A stretch of 11,050 bases of DNA from DATJLQ01 sp035509415 (GTDB taxonomy: Bacteria > Pseudomonadota > Alphaproteobacteria > JACZXZ01): NCBI GenBank assembly GCA_035509415.1, contig DATJLQ010000086.1, positions 1 through 11,050 on the forward strand. The letters run 5' to 3'. How positions within the stretch are numbered: the stretch's first letter is position 1; each line of letters starts with the position of its first letter. Shown here in pieces: positions 1 to 6,379 of the stretch. A program made the translations under genes and the position numbers. The notes under the pieces are model-generated. The model searched no databases. It worked only from the letters and a program-made list of their open reading frames with translations, and was not told the DNA's origin.

Positions 1-1
1 C

Positions 2-1207
2 CAGACCGCGTCCGTGCTGGCGCCCGATTTCGCGCCCGGCCTGGTCGCCCTCGGCGATGCCTACATGGCGCGCGGCAAGGCGAAGCCGGCGCTTGCGGCC
101 TACGACCGCGCGCTCCGCGCCGACCCTTACGAGCCCGCGGCTCATTTCCACGAATCGCTCGCGAAGCTCGCCCAGGGGAGCTTCGCGCGCGGCTGGCGCG
201 ATTTCGAGTGGCGCTGGCGCGTGCCCGGCGCACCCGCGAAGGAATCCGGCCTTCCCGCCTGGAGCGGCAAGGCGAAGCCGGGCGCGCGCGTGCTGGTCTA
301 TGGCGAGGGCGGCGGAGTCGAGGAGATTTTCTACGCCCATGCGCTTGCCGATCTCGCGCGCGCCGGCGCCAAGATCCTGTTCCGAGGCACGGCAGGCTCG
401 GGCGAAACCGGCCCGGGCGAAACGAATTCGCGCGAAACCGGCCCGGGCGAAACCGGATTAGGCGCCCTTCTCGCGCGCGCCGTGCCCGGGCTCGAAATCG
501 TCGACGCGGAAACGCCGCTCGCCTCCCTCGGTCTCGACGGCGCCATCGCGCTCGGGAGCCTTCCCGGCCTCTATCGCCGCCGCAACGCGGATTTCGAGCG
601 CCCGCCCGGCTATCTCAAGGCCGAGCCCGCGGCGACGGCCGAGTGGCGCGAGAACTATCGCGCGCGTGGGCCCGGCCTCGTCCTCGGCCTCGCTTGGCGC
701 GGAGCGTTGGCCTGGCCCAATGCGCGGCCCTTCGCGATCCCGCCCGCGAGCCTGAAGCCGCTCACCGAGATCGAAGGCATGAGCACGGTGGCGCTCGAGA
801 CCGCGCTCGAGGCGTCGCGCGAGGCGCAGCGGGCGGGGCTCGCGCTCGATCTCTGGCCGGCGTCCGCGCCGAGCCTCGACGCGCTCGCGGCGCGGATCGA
901 TGGGGCCGATCTCGTGGTGGCACCGCCTGGGCCGGTCGCGGCCTTGGCGGGGGCTTTGGGCAAGCCCGCTTATGTGCTGACGCCGACGGCGCCCGGCTGG
1001 CCCTGGTTGCTCGCCGGTCGGCGCAATCCCTGGTTTCCGACCGTCGCCATGGTGCGCGTGCGCGCCGAGCCCGCGGTCGCGGCGGACCGCGCGGACGCGC
1101 TGTGGCTCAAGGCGGCGCGCGAGGTCGCGGCGGAGATCGCGGCCGGCCTCGCGCCCACGCCCGAGGAGCCACGCCCGCGCCCGGTCGGCTTCGTCACCGA
1201 GTTGTGA
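2..1207 (+). CDS. TPR / GT-B-like glycosyltransferase family protein, 5' partial
   Basis: The frame is open to the left edge, so the start lies outside the window; a GTG at 14 is only an internal valine. Numbering from that codon, residues 10-38 form one TPR helix pair (LGDAYMARGKAKPALAAYDRAL), followed by the FEWRWR segment that usually links TPRs to a C-terminal GT-B domain in this family. Residues 92-122 match the first strand-helix-strand unit and 300-345 the last one (LAGALGKPAYVLTP, then WPWLL and NPWFP). Relatives carry EQGLGD near the first unit and a DTxxAH motif in the last; here these read EGGGVEE (98-104) and PPGPVAAL (304-311), so polar and His residues expected for activity are absent. 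A repeat-derived insert occupies residues 130-149. Family assignment is good. Catalytic activity is doubtful, and the protein may only be a scaffold. It ends with TGA at 1205-1207. Confidence 0.75.
   Translation, partial: QTASVLAPDFAPGLVALGDAYMARGKAKPALAAYDRALRADPYEPAAHFHESLAKLAQGSFARGWRDFEWRWRVPGAPAKESGLPAWSGKAKPGARVLVYGEGGGVEEIFYAHALADLARAGAKILFRGTAGSGETGPGETNSRETGPGETGLGALLARAVPGLEIVDAETPLASLGLDGAIALGSLPGLYRRRNADFERPPGYLKAEPAATAEWRENYRARGPGLVLGLAWRGALAWPNARPFAIPPASLKPLTEIEGMSTVALETALEASREAQRAGLALDLWPASAPSLDALAARIDGADLVVAPPGPVAALAGALGKPAYVLTPTAPGWPWLLAGRRNPWFPTVAMVRVRAEPAVAADRADALWLKAAREVAAEIAAGLAPTPEEPRPRPVGFVTEL
401..460 (+). repeat. 15-bp in-frame tandem repeat, 4 copies
   Basis: Four consecutive 15-base units encode GETGP, GETNS, RETGP and GETGL. 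Units 1 and 3 (GGCGAAACCGGCCCG and CGCGAAACCGGCCCG) differ at one base; unit 2 ends GAATTCG and unit 4 ends GGATTA. A 22-base stretch at 402-423 recurs exactly at 432-453. The repeat sits between a predicted strand of the GT-B-like domain and the helix beginning LGALLARAVPG, a place where a flexible loop could lengthen without breaking the fold. Because the period is a multiple of three, copy-number change would keep the frame. Confidence 0.85.
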
Positions 1208-1226
1208 TCGGGGCGCGGCGGCGCGC

Positions 1227-1268
1227 GCCGGTAAAGTCGTGCCGGTAAAATCGCGCGAGTAAAGTCGC
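1227..1268. repeat. three 14-bp direct repeats upstream of the hydrolase gene
   Basis: Three head-to-tail units with an exact 14-base period: GCCGGTAAAGTCGT (1227-1240), GCCGGTAAAATCGC (1241-1254), GCGAGTAAAGTCGC (1255-1268). Consensus GCCGGTAAAGTCGC. They fill the gap between the end of the TPR/GT gene and the start of the hydrolase gene, where a promoter or operator would lie. The 13-base sequence GCCGTAAAATCGC at 11014-11026, upstream of aroK, equals unit 2 minus one G. The arrangement would suit binding sites for a regulator, but no known operator is recognised, so function is inference only. Confidence 0.6.
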
Positions 1269-1280
1269 GCGCGACGAATG

Positions 1281-1287
1281 GGGGGAA
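1281..1287 (+). promoter_or_regulatory. ribosome binding site that favours the 1293 start
   Basis: GGGGGAA ends 5 bases before ATG 1293. The alternative in-frame ATG at 1278 has no purine-rich stretch ahead of it (GTCGCGCGCGACGA). This favours 1293 and places the twin-arginine motif at the extreme N-terminus. Confidence 0.5.
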
Positions 1288-1292
1288 CGGCC

Positions 1293-2075
1293 ATGCAGAT
1301 TCCGCGTCGAAGCATCGTCAAAGGCATCGCGGCAAGCGTGCCGCTCGCGACCGTGCTCGCGGATCCGGTGCTGCGCCGCGCGGTCGCGGCCGGGCTCGAG
1401 AGCGTCACCATCAAGACCGCGGACGGTCGCTCGGTCTCGGGTGCGCTCGCCGTGCCGGCGAGGACGCCAGCACCGGGAGTCGTGCTGATCCACGAATGGT
1501 GGGGCCTCAACGACCAAATCAAGAGCGTGGCGGCCGAGCTCGCGCGGAACGGCTATCTCACGATCGCGATCGATCTCTTCGGCGGCCACGTGGCGGCGAC
1601 CGCGGACCAGGCGGCGACACAAAGCCGCGCCGTCGCGGCCGACCCTGCGCCCGCGCGCGCGACGCTGGTCGCGTGGATCGAGTGGCTGAAACGCAACCCG
1701 AAATGCGACGGGCACCTCGCGACCTGGGGCTATTGCTTCGGCGGCGGCTGGGCGCTCAACGGCGCCCTCGCGGCCCCGGTCGACGCGACCGTGATCTATT
1801 ACGGCAACGTGCGCAAATCGGCGGCCGAGCTCGCACCGCTCGAGGGGCCGGTCTTGATGCATTACGGGCTTCTGGACCGCAATATTAATACCGCGATGGT
1901 CGAGGGGTTCGAGGCCGCGGCGATGACGGCGGGGAAACAGGTCACGGTCTACGCCTATGCGGGCGCCAACCACGCCTTCGCGAACCCGACCGGGGCGGCA
2001 TACCCTTACGTCAAGGACGCGGCCGAGCTCGCCTGGAAGCGCTCGCTCGCGTTTTTGAGGAAATACGATCCGTAG
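1293..2075 (+). CDS. dienelactone hydrolase family protein with Tat-type signal
   Basis: An alpha/beta hydrolase of the dienelactone hydrolase (DLH) family. Numbering from ATG 1278, the nucleophile is C153 in GYCFGG, with D200 (GLLDRN) and H232 (GANHAF), matching the Cys-Asp-His triad of the family. HEWWGLN (72-78) is the typical oxyanion/active-site loop. The N-terminus MQIPRRSIVKGIAASVPLA has twin arginines followed by a hydrophobic stretch, which suggests export to the periplasm by the Tat pathway, whereas classical DLHs of chlorocatechol degradation are cytoplasmic. No catabolic genes are nearby, so the substrate is unknown. The start at 1293 is preferred because of the GGGGGAA just ahead; 1278 would add five residues. 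It is convergent with cobT and separated from it by a palindromic element. Confidence 0.88.
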   Translation: MQIPRRSIVKGIAASVPLATVLADPVLRRAVAAGLESVTIKTADGRSVSGALAVPARTPAPGVVLIHEWWGLNDQIKSVAAELARNGYLTIAIDLFGGHVAATADQAATQSRAVAADPAPARATLVAWIEWLKRNPKCDGHLATWGYCFGGGWALNGALAAPVDATVIYYGNVRKSAAELAPLEGPVLMHYGLLDRNINTAMVEGFEAAAMTAGKQVTVYAYAGANHAFANPTGAAYPYVKDAAELAWKRSLAFLRKYDP

Positions 2076-2114
2076 AACAAGGAGCAAGGAATTTACCCCC
2101 ACCCAGCTTCGGGT

Positions 2115-2141
2115 GAGCCCCCGGGTCAAGCCCGGGGGTTC
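2115..2141. terminator. hairpin 1 of the convergent intergenic element
   Basis: CCCCCGGG (2118-2125) pairs with CCCGGGGG (2131-2138) around the 5-base loop TCAAG. Outer bases 2115-2117 and 2139-2141 can add three more pairs, one of them G-U. It lies 40 bases past the hydrolase stop and about 90 bases past the cobT stop, so it could end transcription from both sides. There is no T-run after it, so it is not a canonical intrinsic terminator. Confidence 0.4.
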
Positions 2142-2161
2142 GCCTCGCCGACCCGCCGCAT

Positions 2162-2184
2162 CCCTCCCCCCTTGAGGGGGAGGG
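2162..2184. terminator. hairpin 2 of the convergent intergenic element
   Basis: CCCTCCCCC (2162-2170) pairs perfectly over 9 bases with GGGGGAGGG (2176-2184); the loop is CTTGA. It is the hairpin nearer to the cobT stop (2228). No T-run follows on either strand, so a role as transcription terminator or mRNA 3'-end stabiliser is inferred from position and stability only. Confidence 0.4.
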
Positions 2185-2227
2185 TAGGGTGGGGGGTGAC
2201 GCGGCCTCGAGTTAAATGTGATCGGCT

Positions 2228-4111
2228 CTATCGCGCCCGCGCCACTCGCCGCCCGGCACCCGTGCCGCGGCCGGACGCCGCCGCGTTCTCCTCGAACAGC
2301 TCGGTCAGTTTCTCCATCATGGTGCCGCCGAGCTGCTCGGCGTCGACGATGGTGACCGCGCGGCTGTAATAGCGCGTGACGTCGTGGCCGATGCCGATCG
2401 CGACCAGCTCGACCGGCGAGTGCGCCTCGATCCAGCGGATCACGTCGCGTAGATGGCGCTCGAGATAGTTCCCGGGATTGACCGAGAGGGTCGAATCGTC
2501 GACCGGCGCGCCGTCCGAGATCACCATCAGGATGCGGCGCTGCTCGGTGCGCTGGATCAGGCGGGTGTGCGCCCACAACAGCGCCTCGCCGTCGATGTTC
2601 TCCTTGAGGATGCCCTCGCGCAGCATGAGGCCGAGCGATTTCCGCGCGCGGCGCCAGGGTGCGTCGGCCGCCTTGTAGACGATGTGGCGCAGATCGTTGA
2701 GCCGGCCGGGATTGGCGGGCTTTCCCTCGGCGAGCCATTTCTCGCGCGCGTTGCCGCCCTTCCAGGCGCGCGTCGTGAAGCCGAGAATCTCGACCTTGAC
2801 GCCGCAGCGCTCGAGGGTGCGCGCGAGAATGTCGGCGCTCATGGCGGCGACCGTGATCGGGCGGCCGCGCATCGAGCCCGAATTGTCGATGAGGAGCGTC
2901 ACGACCGTGTCGCGGAACTCGGTCTCGCGCTCGACCTTGTAGGAAAGGGGATAGACCGGGTTCACGACCACGCGGCTGAGCCGCGCCGTGTCGAGGAGCC
3001 CCTCGTCGACGTCGAAATCCCAGGCGCGCGTCTGCTTCGCCATCAATTTGCGCTGAAGCCGGTTCGCGAGGCGCGTGACCGCACCCTGGAGGTGCGCGAG
3101 CTGCTGGTCGAGATGCATCCGGAGGCGGGCGAGCTCCTGGGAATCGCACAGCTTGTCCGCTTCGACGATCTCGTCGAACTGGGTCGTGAAGGCGCGGTAG
3201 GGCGGCTCGCCCCGGTCGTTGCGCAAATCGCCGCGCGGACGCATGGAGCGGCCGGGCCGGGTCGCGTCGTCGTCCCCGCCGCCGGGCATCATCTCGCCCT
3301 CGGCGTCGCTCGCGTCGCTCTCGCCGCCCTCGCGGCCGGAACCCTCCTGCATCTCGCGCGCCATGTCGGCGGCGGCACTCGAGCCCTCGGCGTCGCTCGC
3401 TTCGCCGTTCTCGGGCGCCTCGCCCTCCTCGTTCTCCGAATTCTCCTCCTCGCTCTCGCTTTCGGCCGCGTCCTGCTCCTCGAGGGCCAGGTCCCGGATC
3501 AGCTGGCGCGCGGTGTCGGCGTAGCGCTCCTGATCGCCGAGATTGTGCGCGAGCTCGCCCAGATCCTTCGCGACCTTGCCTTCGAGGGACGCGCGCCAGA
3601 GATCGACCATGCGCCGCGCGCTCGAGGGCGGCGCCTCGCCGGTGAGCGCCTCGCGCGCCAAGAGCCCGACCACGTCGGCGAGCGGCGCCTCTTCCTTCGT
3701 GTGCACGCGCGCGTAGCCGCGTTGGCGGCATTGCTGGGCGAGGGACGCCGCGAGATTCGACTGCACGCCCGCCATGGTGCGCGCGCCCAGCGCCTCGACG
3801 CGCGCCTGCTCGACCGCGTCGAACACCGCGCGCGCGGTCGGGCCTTGCGGGCGCCGCGCGGCATGGACCGCCGCGTCGTGGTAACGCAGTTTGAGCGCGA
3901 ACCCGTCCGCCTCGCCGCGCACGACCGCGACGTCGCCGGGCGGGAGATCGCGCGCGGGCATGGTGAGGCGCGCGGAGGCGCCGCTCAAGGCCGGCTGGTC
4001 GGGCGAGAAGGCGACGCTCGCCTCGGGCTCGCGCGCGATCGCGCGCAGCGCCGCCGCGGTCACCTGGCGGAACTCCTCGATCGGATTGTCCGGGCGCCGC
4101 TCGACGGCCAT
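2228..4111 (-). CDS. cobT: aerobic cobaltochelatase subunit CobT
   Basis: CobT works with the AAA+ protein CobS to drive ATP-dependent insertion of Co2+ into hydrogenobyrinate a,c-diamide by CobN in the aerobic cobalamin pathway; it acts in the cytoplasm. At 627 residues it has the family's usual length. An N-terminal domain (about 1-210) is followed by a very acidic linker rich in Glu, Asp, Ser and Ala (about 211-285), then the C-terminal VWA domain (about 400-605) with a complete MIDAS signature DNSGSM (409-414; D409, S411, S413) and a later Asp in ISDGAPVDD (531-539). Its ATG at 4111 lies 7 bases after the cobS stop, so the two are co-transcribed and probably translationally coupled. CobN is not in this window. 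The MIDAS and linker make the assignment safe against magnesium chelatase ChlD. Confidence 0.97.
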   Translation of the reverse strand: MAVERRPDNPIEEFRQVTAAALRAIAREPEASVAFSPDQPALSGASARLTMPARDLPPGDVAVVRGEADGFALKLRYHDAAVHAARRPQGPTARAVFDAVEQARVEALGARTMAGVQSNLAASLAQQCRQRGYARVHTKEEAPLADVVGLLAREALTGEAPPSSARRMVDLWRASLEGKVAKDLGELAHNLGDQERYADTARQLIRDLALEEQDAAESESEEENSENEEGEAPENGEASDAEGSSAAADMAREMQEGSGREGGESDASDAEGEMMPGGGDDDATRPGRSMRPRGDLRNDRGEPPYRAFTTQFDEIVEADKLCDSQELARLRMHLDQQLAHLQGAVTRLANRLQRKLMAKQTRAWDFDVDEGLLDTARLSRVVVNPVYPLSYKVERETEFRDTVVTLLIDNSGSMRGRPITVAAMSADILARTLERCGVKVEILGFTTRAWKGGNAREKWLAEGKPANPGRLNDLRHIVYKAADAPWRRARKSLGLMLREGILKENIDGEALLWAHTRLIQRTEQRRILMVISDGAPVDDSTLSVNPGNYLERHLRDVIRWIEAHSPVELVAIGIGHDVTRYYSRAVTIVDAEQLGGTMMEKLTELFEENAAASGRGTGAGRRVARAR

Positions 4112-4118
4112 GGCGGCC

Positions 4119-5123
4119 TCAGGCCTGGCTCGGCTTGATCAGGCTCTCGGGCAGCTCGGTTCCGAAGCAGCGCTGGTAGTACTCGGCGACGATGCCGCGC
4201 TCGGCCTCGTCGCATTTGTTGAGGAAGGTGACGCGGAAGCCGAAGCCGATGTCCTTGAAGATCTCCGCGTTCTCGGCCCAGGTGATGACCGTGCGCGGCG
4301 ACATCACGGTCGAAATGTCGCCCGCGATGAAGCCGCTGCGCGTCAAGTCCGCGAGCTGGACCATGGAGGCGATCTTCTTGCGGCCCTCGTCGGTGTCGTA
4401 GCTCGGCACCTTCGCGAGCACGATCGCGACCTCTTCGTCGTGCGGCAGGTAGTTGAGCGTCGCGACGATGTTCCAGCGGTCCATCTGGCCCTGGTTGATC
4501 TGCTGGGTCCCGTGATAGAGGCCGGTCGTGTCGCCGAGGCCGATCGTGTTGGTGGTGGCGAAGACGCGGAACGCGGGATGGGGCCGGATCACGCGGTTCT
4601 GGTCGAGGAGGGTCAATTTCCCCTCGACCTCGAGCACGCGTTGGATCACGAACATGACGTCGGGCCGGCCCGCATCGTACTCGTCGAACACGAGGGCCGT
4701 CGGATGCTGGAGCGCCCAGGGCAAGAGCCCCTCGCGGAACTCGGTCACCTGCTTCCCGTCGCGGATCACGATCGCGTCCTTGCCGACCAGATCGATGCGG
4801 CTGATGTGGCTGTCGAGGTTGATGCGGATGCAGGGCCAATTGAGGCGCGCGGCGACCTGCTCGATGTGGGTCGACTTCCCGGTGCCGTGATAGCCCTGGA
4901 TCATGACGCGCCGGTTGTAGGCGAAGCCGGCGAGGATCGCGAGCGTGGTGTCGCGGTCGAAGCGGTAGACCTCGTCGAGGTCGGGCACGAGCTCGGTCGG
5001 CTGGCTGAAGCCCGGCACCTCCATGTCGACGTCGATGCCGAAGGTCTGGCGCACCGAAACCTTCATGTCGGGGACGTTGATGGTCGCTTTGTCGGACTCG
5101 GCGTTCGGGGTCTTGGCGTTCAT
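4119..5123 (-). CDS. cobS: aerobic cobaltochelatase subunit CobS
   Basis: AAA+ ATPase of the CobNST cobaltochelatase; CobS rings associate with CobT to form the chaperone-like motor that acts on CobN. The 334-residue protein shows Walker A GYHGTGKST (77-85), Walker B LVFDEYD (144-150) and a sensor-1-like ATTN (189-192). The N-terminal segment with FGIDVDMEVPGFS (28-40) is characteristic of CobS rather than of magnesium chelatase BchI/ChlI. The ATG at 5123 has no strong Shine-Dalgarno sequence, although a GGAA lies 7 bases ahead. It follows the J-domain gene by 91 bases on the same strand and leads directly into cobT. Confidence 0.97.
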   Translation of the reverse strand: MNAKTPNAESDKATINVPDMKVSVRQTFGIDVDMEVPGFSQPTELVPDLDEVYRFDRDTTLAILAGFAYNRRVMIQGYHGTGKSTHIEQVAARLNWPCIRINLDSHISRIDLVGKDAIVIRDGKQVTEFREGLLPWALQHPTALVFDEYDAGRPDVMFVIQRVLEVEGKLTLLDQNRVIRPHPAFRVFATTNTIGLGDTTGLYHGTQQINQGQMDRWNIVATLNYLPHDEEVAIVLAKVPSYDTDEGRKKIASMVQLADLTRSGFIAGDISTVMSPRTVITWAENAEIFKDIGFGFRVTFLNKCDEAERGIVAEYYQRCFGTELPESLIKPSQA

Positions 5124-5214
5124 CGGTCGGTTCCAGTCGTTGCTCGGCCCGGCGCGTCGATCGCCTTTTGCGTCGCGGCGGGGAATGGGGAAAAGGGACG
5201 GGGCGGGACGCGGC

Positions 5215-5802
5215 TCACGCGGCGATCAAGCCCTTCAACGTGGTGTAGGCCTGATTGATCACCTTGAGGCGCTCCTCGGCCGCGGGATCGCCGCCGTTGC
5301 GGTCCGGATGGTGACGCTTCACCAATTCCTTGTAGCGCGCCTTGACCTGGAGCAGCGTCACGGGTGCGTGAAGCGCGAACACGGCGAGCGCCTCGTCCTC
5401 GGGCGTCGAGGGCCGCCGCGCGGGGGCGCGCGGCTCGGCCTCCTCGTCGAACAGCTCGAAAAAGTCGCGCACGTTATAGGCGCCGTTATGGAACCGGTGC
5501 GTGGCGCGCCCGGCCATGGGGCCGACGCCGCCGCTCAAGGGCCAGCTCGGCCGGTCCCACACCGTGTCGCGGCGCCGGATGCGCTCGATCTCCGCCTCGT
5601 TCATGCCGGCGAAGTAGTTCCAGGAGAGATTGTAGGCGCGCACATGCTCGAGGCAGAACCAGAAATAGTCGGCGAGCCGGTCGCGCCCCTTGGGGGCGCG
5701 GTAGGCGCCCGCCTCGGCGCATTCCGGATGGTCGCAGCGCCGCGGCGCGGGACGCGGCTCGGCGACCCAGGGATCGAACTCGAGATTGGGCGCCCTGTGC
5801 AT
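5215..5802 (-). CDS. J-domain (DnaJ-like) protein with N-terminal Cys/His cluster
   Basis: About 195 residues. The C-terminal part (about 136-192) is a J domain with HPD at 165-167 (VKRHHPDRNGG), the tripeptide that stimulates DnaK ATPase activity. It lacks the G/F-rich and zinc-finger regions of true DnaJ. The N-terminal part has C23, C28, C50 and H53 (RCDHPEC and WFCLEHV), a spacing that could bind a metal such as zinc; this is inference. The middle holds aromatic-rich WNYFAG and DFFELF segments. The start is taken at ATG 5802; a GTG at 5808 would add only two residues. Small J-domain genes of this kind commonly precede cobS-cobT in alphaproteobacteria, so it may be a co-chaperone for the cobaltochelatase or simply share its operon. 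Confidence 0.88.
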   Translation of the reverse strand: MHRAPNLEFDPWVAEPRPAPRRCDHPECAEAGAYRAPKGRDRLADYFWFCLEHVRAYNLSWNYFAGMNEAEIERIRRRDTVWDRPSWPLSGGVGPMAGRATHRFHNGAYNVRDFFELFDEEAEPRAPARRPSTPEDEALAVFALHAPVTLLQVKARYKELVKRHHPDRNGGDPAAEERLKVINQAYTTLKGLIAA

Positions 5803-6049
5803 GTGCACAGTATGGGGTCGCCTGGGCTTGGGCGCAAGGGCACGGGCCGCTTTCGGGGCCCCGCCCGGGCCCGGCGCAAGGCTCGAATCCGCGCGTGCCG
5901 AGCGGTGCCCGCGACCCTATGTCCCAGTGCTTCTAAGCCCTTGGCCTTGACCCCGAACGCCCGGCGCGGCACTTCATGGCCGAGGCCGCCCCGCGGCTGG
6001 CTCGGGCCGGCATCGGGTGGGTGCGCGATCCCGCGCCGGGAGGATGAGG
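5803..6049. other. divergent intergenic region between J-domain and BolA genes
   Basis: These 247 bases must carry the promoters for the J-domain-cobS-cobT operon (-) and the BolA gene (+). A TTGACC at 5947-5952 could be a -35 element for the + strand, but no convincing -10 lies 16-18 bases further on. A GTGCAC palindrome sits just before the J-domain start (5803-5808, within TGTGCACA 5802-5809). No riboswitch is evident; in particular I could not recognise a cobalamin riboswitch, though long-range pairing is hard to judge by eye. No protein-coding frame here is convincing. Confidence 0.4.
6038..6043 (+). promoter_or_regulatory. ribosome binding site that sets the BolA start at 6050
   Basis: GGGAGG ends 6 bases before ATG 6050, an ideal spacing. 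The ATG at 6044 directly abuts it, and the GTG at 6017 has no such sequence, so translation most likely begins at 6050. Confidence 0.7.
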
Positions 6050-6346
6050 ATGAGCGTCGCCGAGACCATGCATGACAAGCTCACCCGCGCGCTGGCACCC
6101 GCGCGGCTCGAGATCGTGGACGAATCCCGGCGCCATGCGGGCCACGAGGGGGCGCGTCATGCGGCGGCGGCGGGGCGCCACGGCGAGACTCATTTCCGGG
6201 TCGAGATCGTGGCCGATGCCTTCGCGGGCGTCGCGCGCGTCGAGCGCCAGCGGCGCGTCTACGCGATCCTCGCCGACGAGCTCAAATCCGGCGTGCACGC
6301 GTTGGCTCTCACCACGCTCACGCCCGACGAGGCGAAGCGGCGCTGA
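6050..6346 (+). CDS. BolA family protein
   Basis: 98-residue BolA-fold protein. BolA proteins partner monothiol glutaredoxins, share a [2Fe-2S] cluster with them and take part in iron-sulfur handling; some also affect transcription and cell shape. The sequence shows the helix-strand start (LTRALAPARLEIVDES), the His-rich loop with H29 and H32 (RRHAGHEG), ETHFRVEIVADAFAG (46-60) and the C-terminal H83 in GVHALAL, the invariant His of the family. The segment often written RHRLVY reads RQRRVY (66-71), a Q in place of H. The start at 6050 is set by GGGAGG upstream. It is divergent from the J-domain-cobST operon and convergent with mqsA, 30 bases away. Which BolA subfamily it belongs to cannot be told by eye. 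Confidence 0.9.
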   Translation: MSVAETMHDKLTRALAPARLEIVDESRRHAGHEGARHAAAAGRHGETHFRVEIVADAFAGVARVERQRRVYAILADELKSGVHALALTTLTPDEAKRR

Positions 6347-6379
6347 GCGCGCATGCCTCTGTCGGAACGCTCGCGCTCA
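6344..6379. terminator. inverted repeat spanning the convergent bolA and mqsA stops
   Basis: TGAGCGCG (6344-6351) pairs perfectly over 8 bases with CGCGCTCA (6372-6379) across a 20-base loop. The left arm starts with the TGA stop of the BolA gene and the right arm ends with the TGA stop of mqsA (minus strand), so each 3' end can fold at its stop codon. No T-run follows, so a role in termination or in 3'-end protection is inferred. Confidence 0.4.

Larger units (their letters stand above)
2095..2197. repeat. palindromic intergenic repeat element
   Basis: This fills most of the 152-base gap between the convergent hydrolase and cobT genes. The outer arms ACCCCCACCC (2095-2104) and GGGTGGGGGGT (2187-2197) are complementary with one bulge, and two perfect hairpins lie inside. 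The compact, self-complementary layout with C-rich left and G-rich right halves is like the dispersed intergenic palindromes common in GC-rich alphaproteobacterial genomes (established type, not verified for this genome). It contains no open frame of interest. Confidence 0.65.

Noticed and set aside
1194..3731. 845-codon open frame on the minus strand
   Set aside because: Antisense to the hydrolase gene and out of frame with cobT; rich in Arg, Ala, Gly and Pro with no recognisable domain. It is a product of GC-rich codon usage.
2453..4138. 561-codon open frame on the plus strand
   Set aside because: Lies opposite cobT in the codon-mirrored frame, with a low-complexity Arg/Ala/Leu composition and no family match.
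3891..5258. 455-codon open frame on the plus strand
   Set aside because: Antisense to cobT and cobS, both of which have complete family motifs; no independent support.
5803..6049. Possible cobalamin riboswitch upstream of the cobST operon
   Set aside because: I could not recognise a B12-box or the usual conserved core; the GC-rich tracts alone are not evidence. A covariance-model search would settle this.
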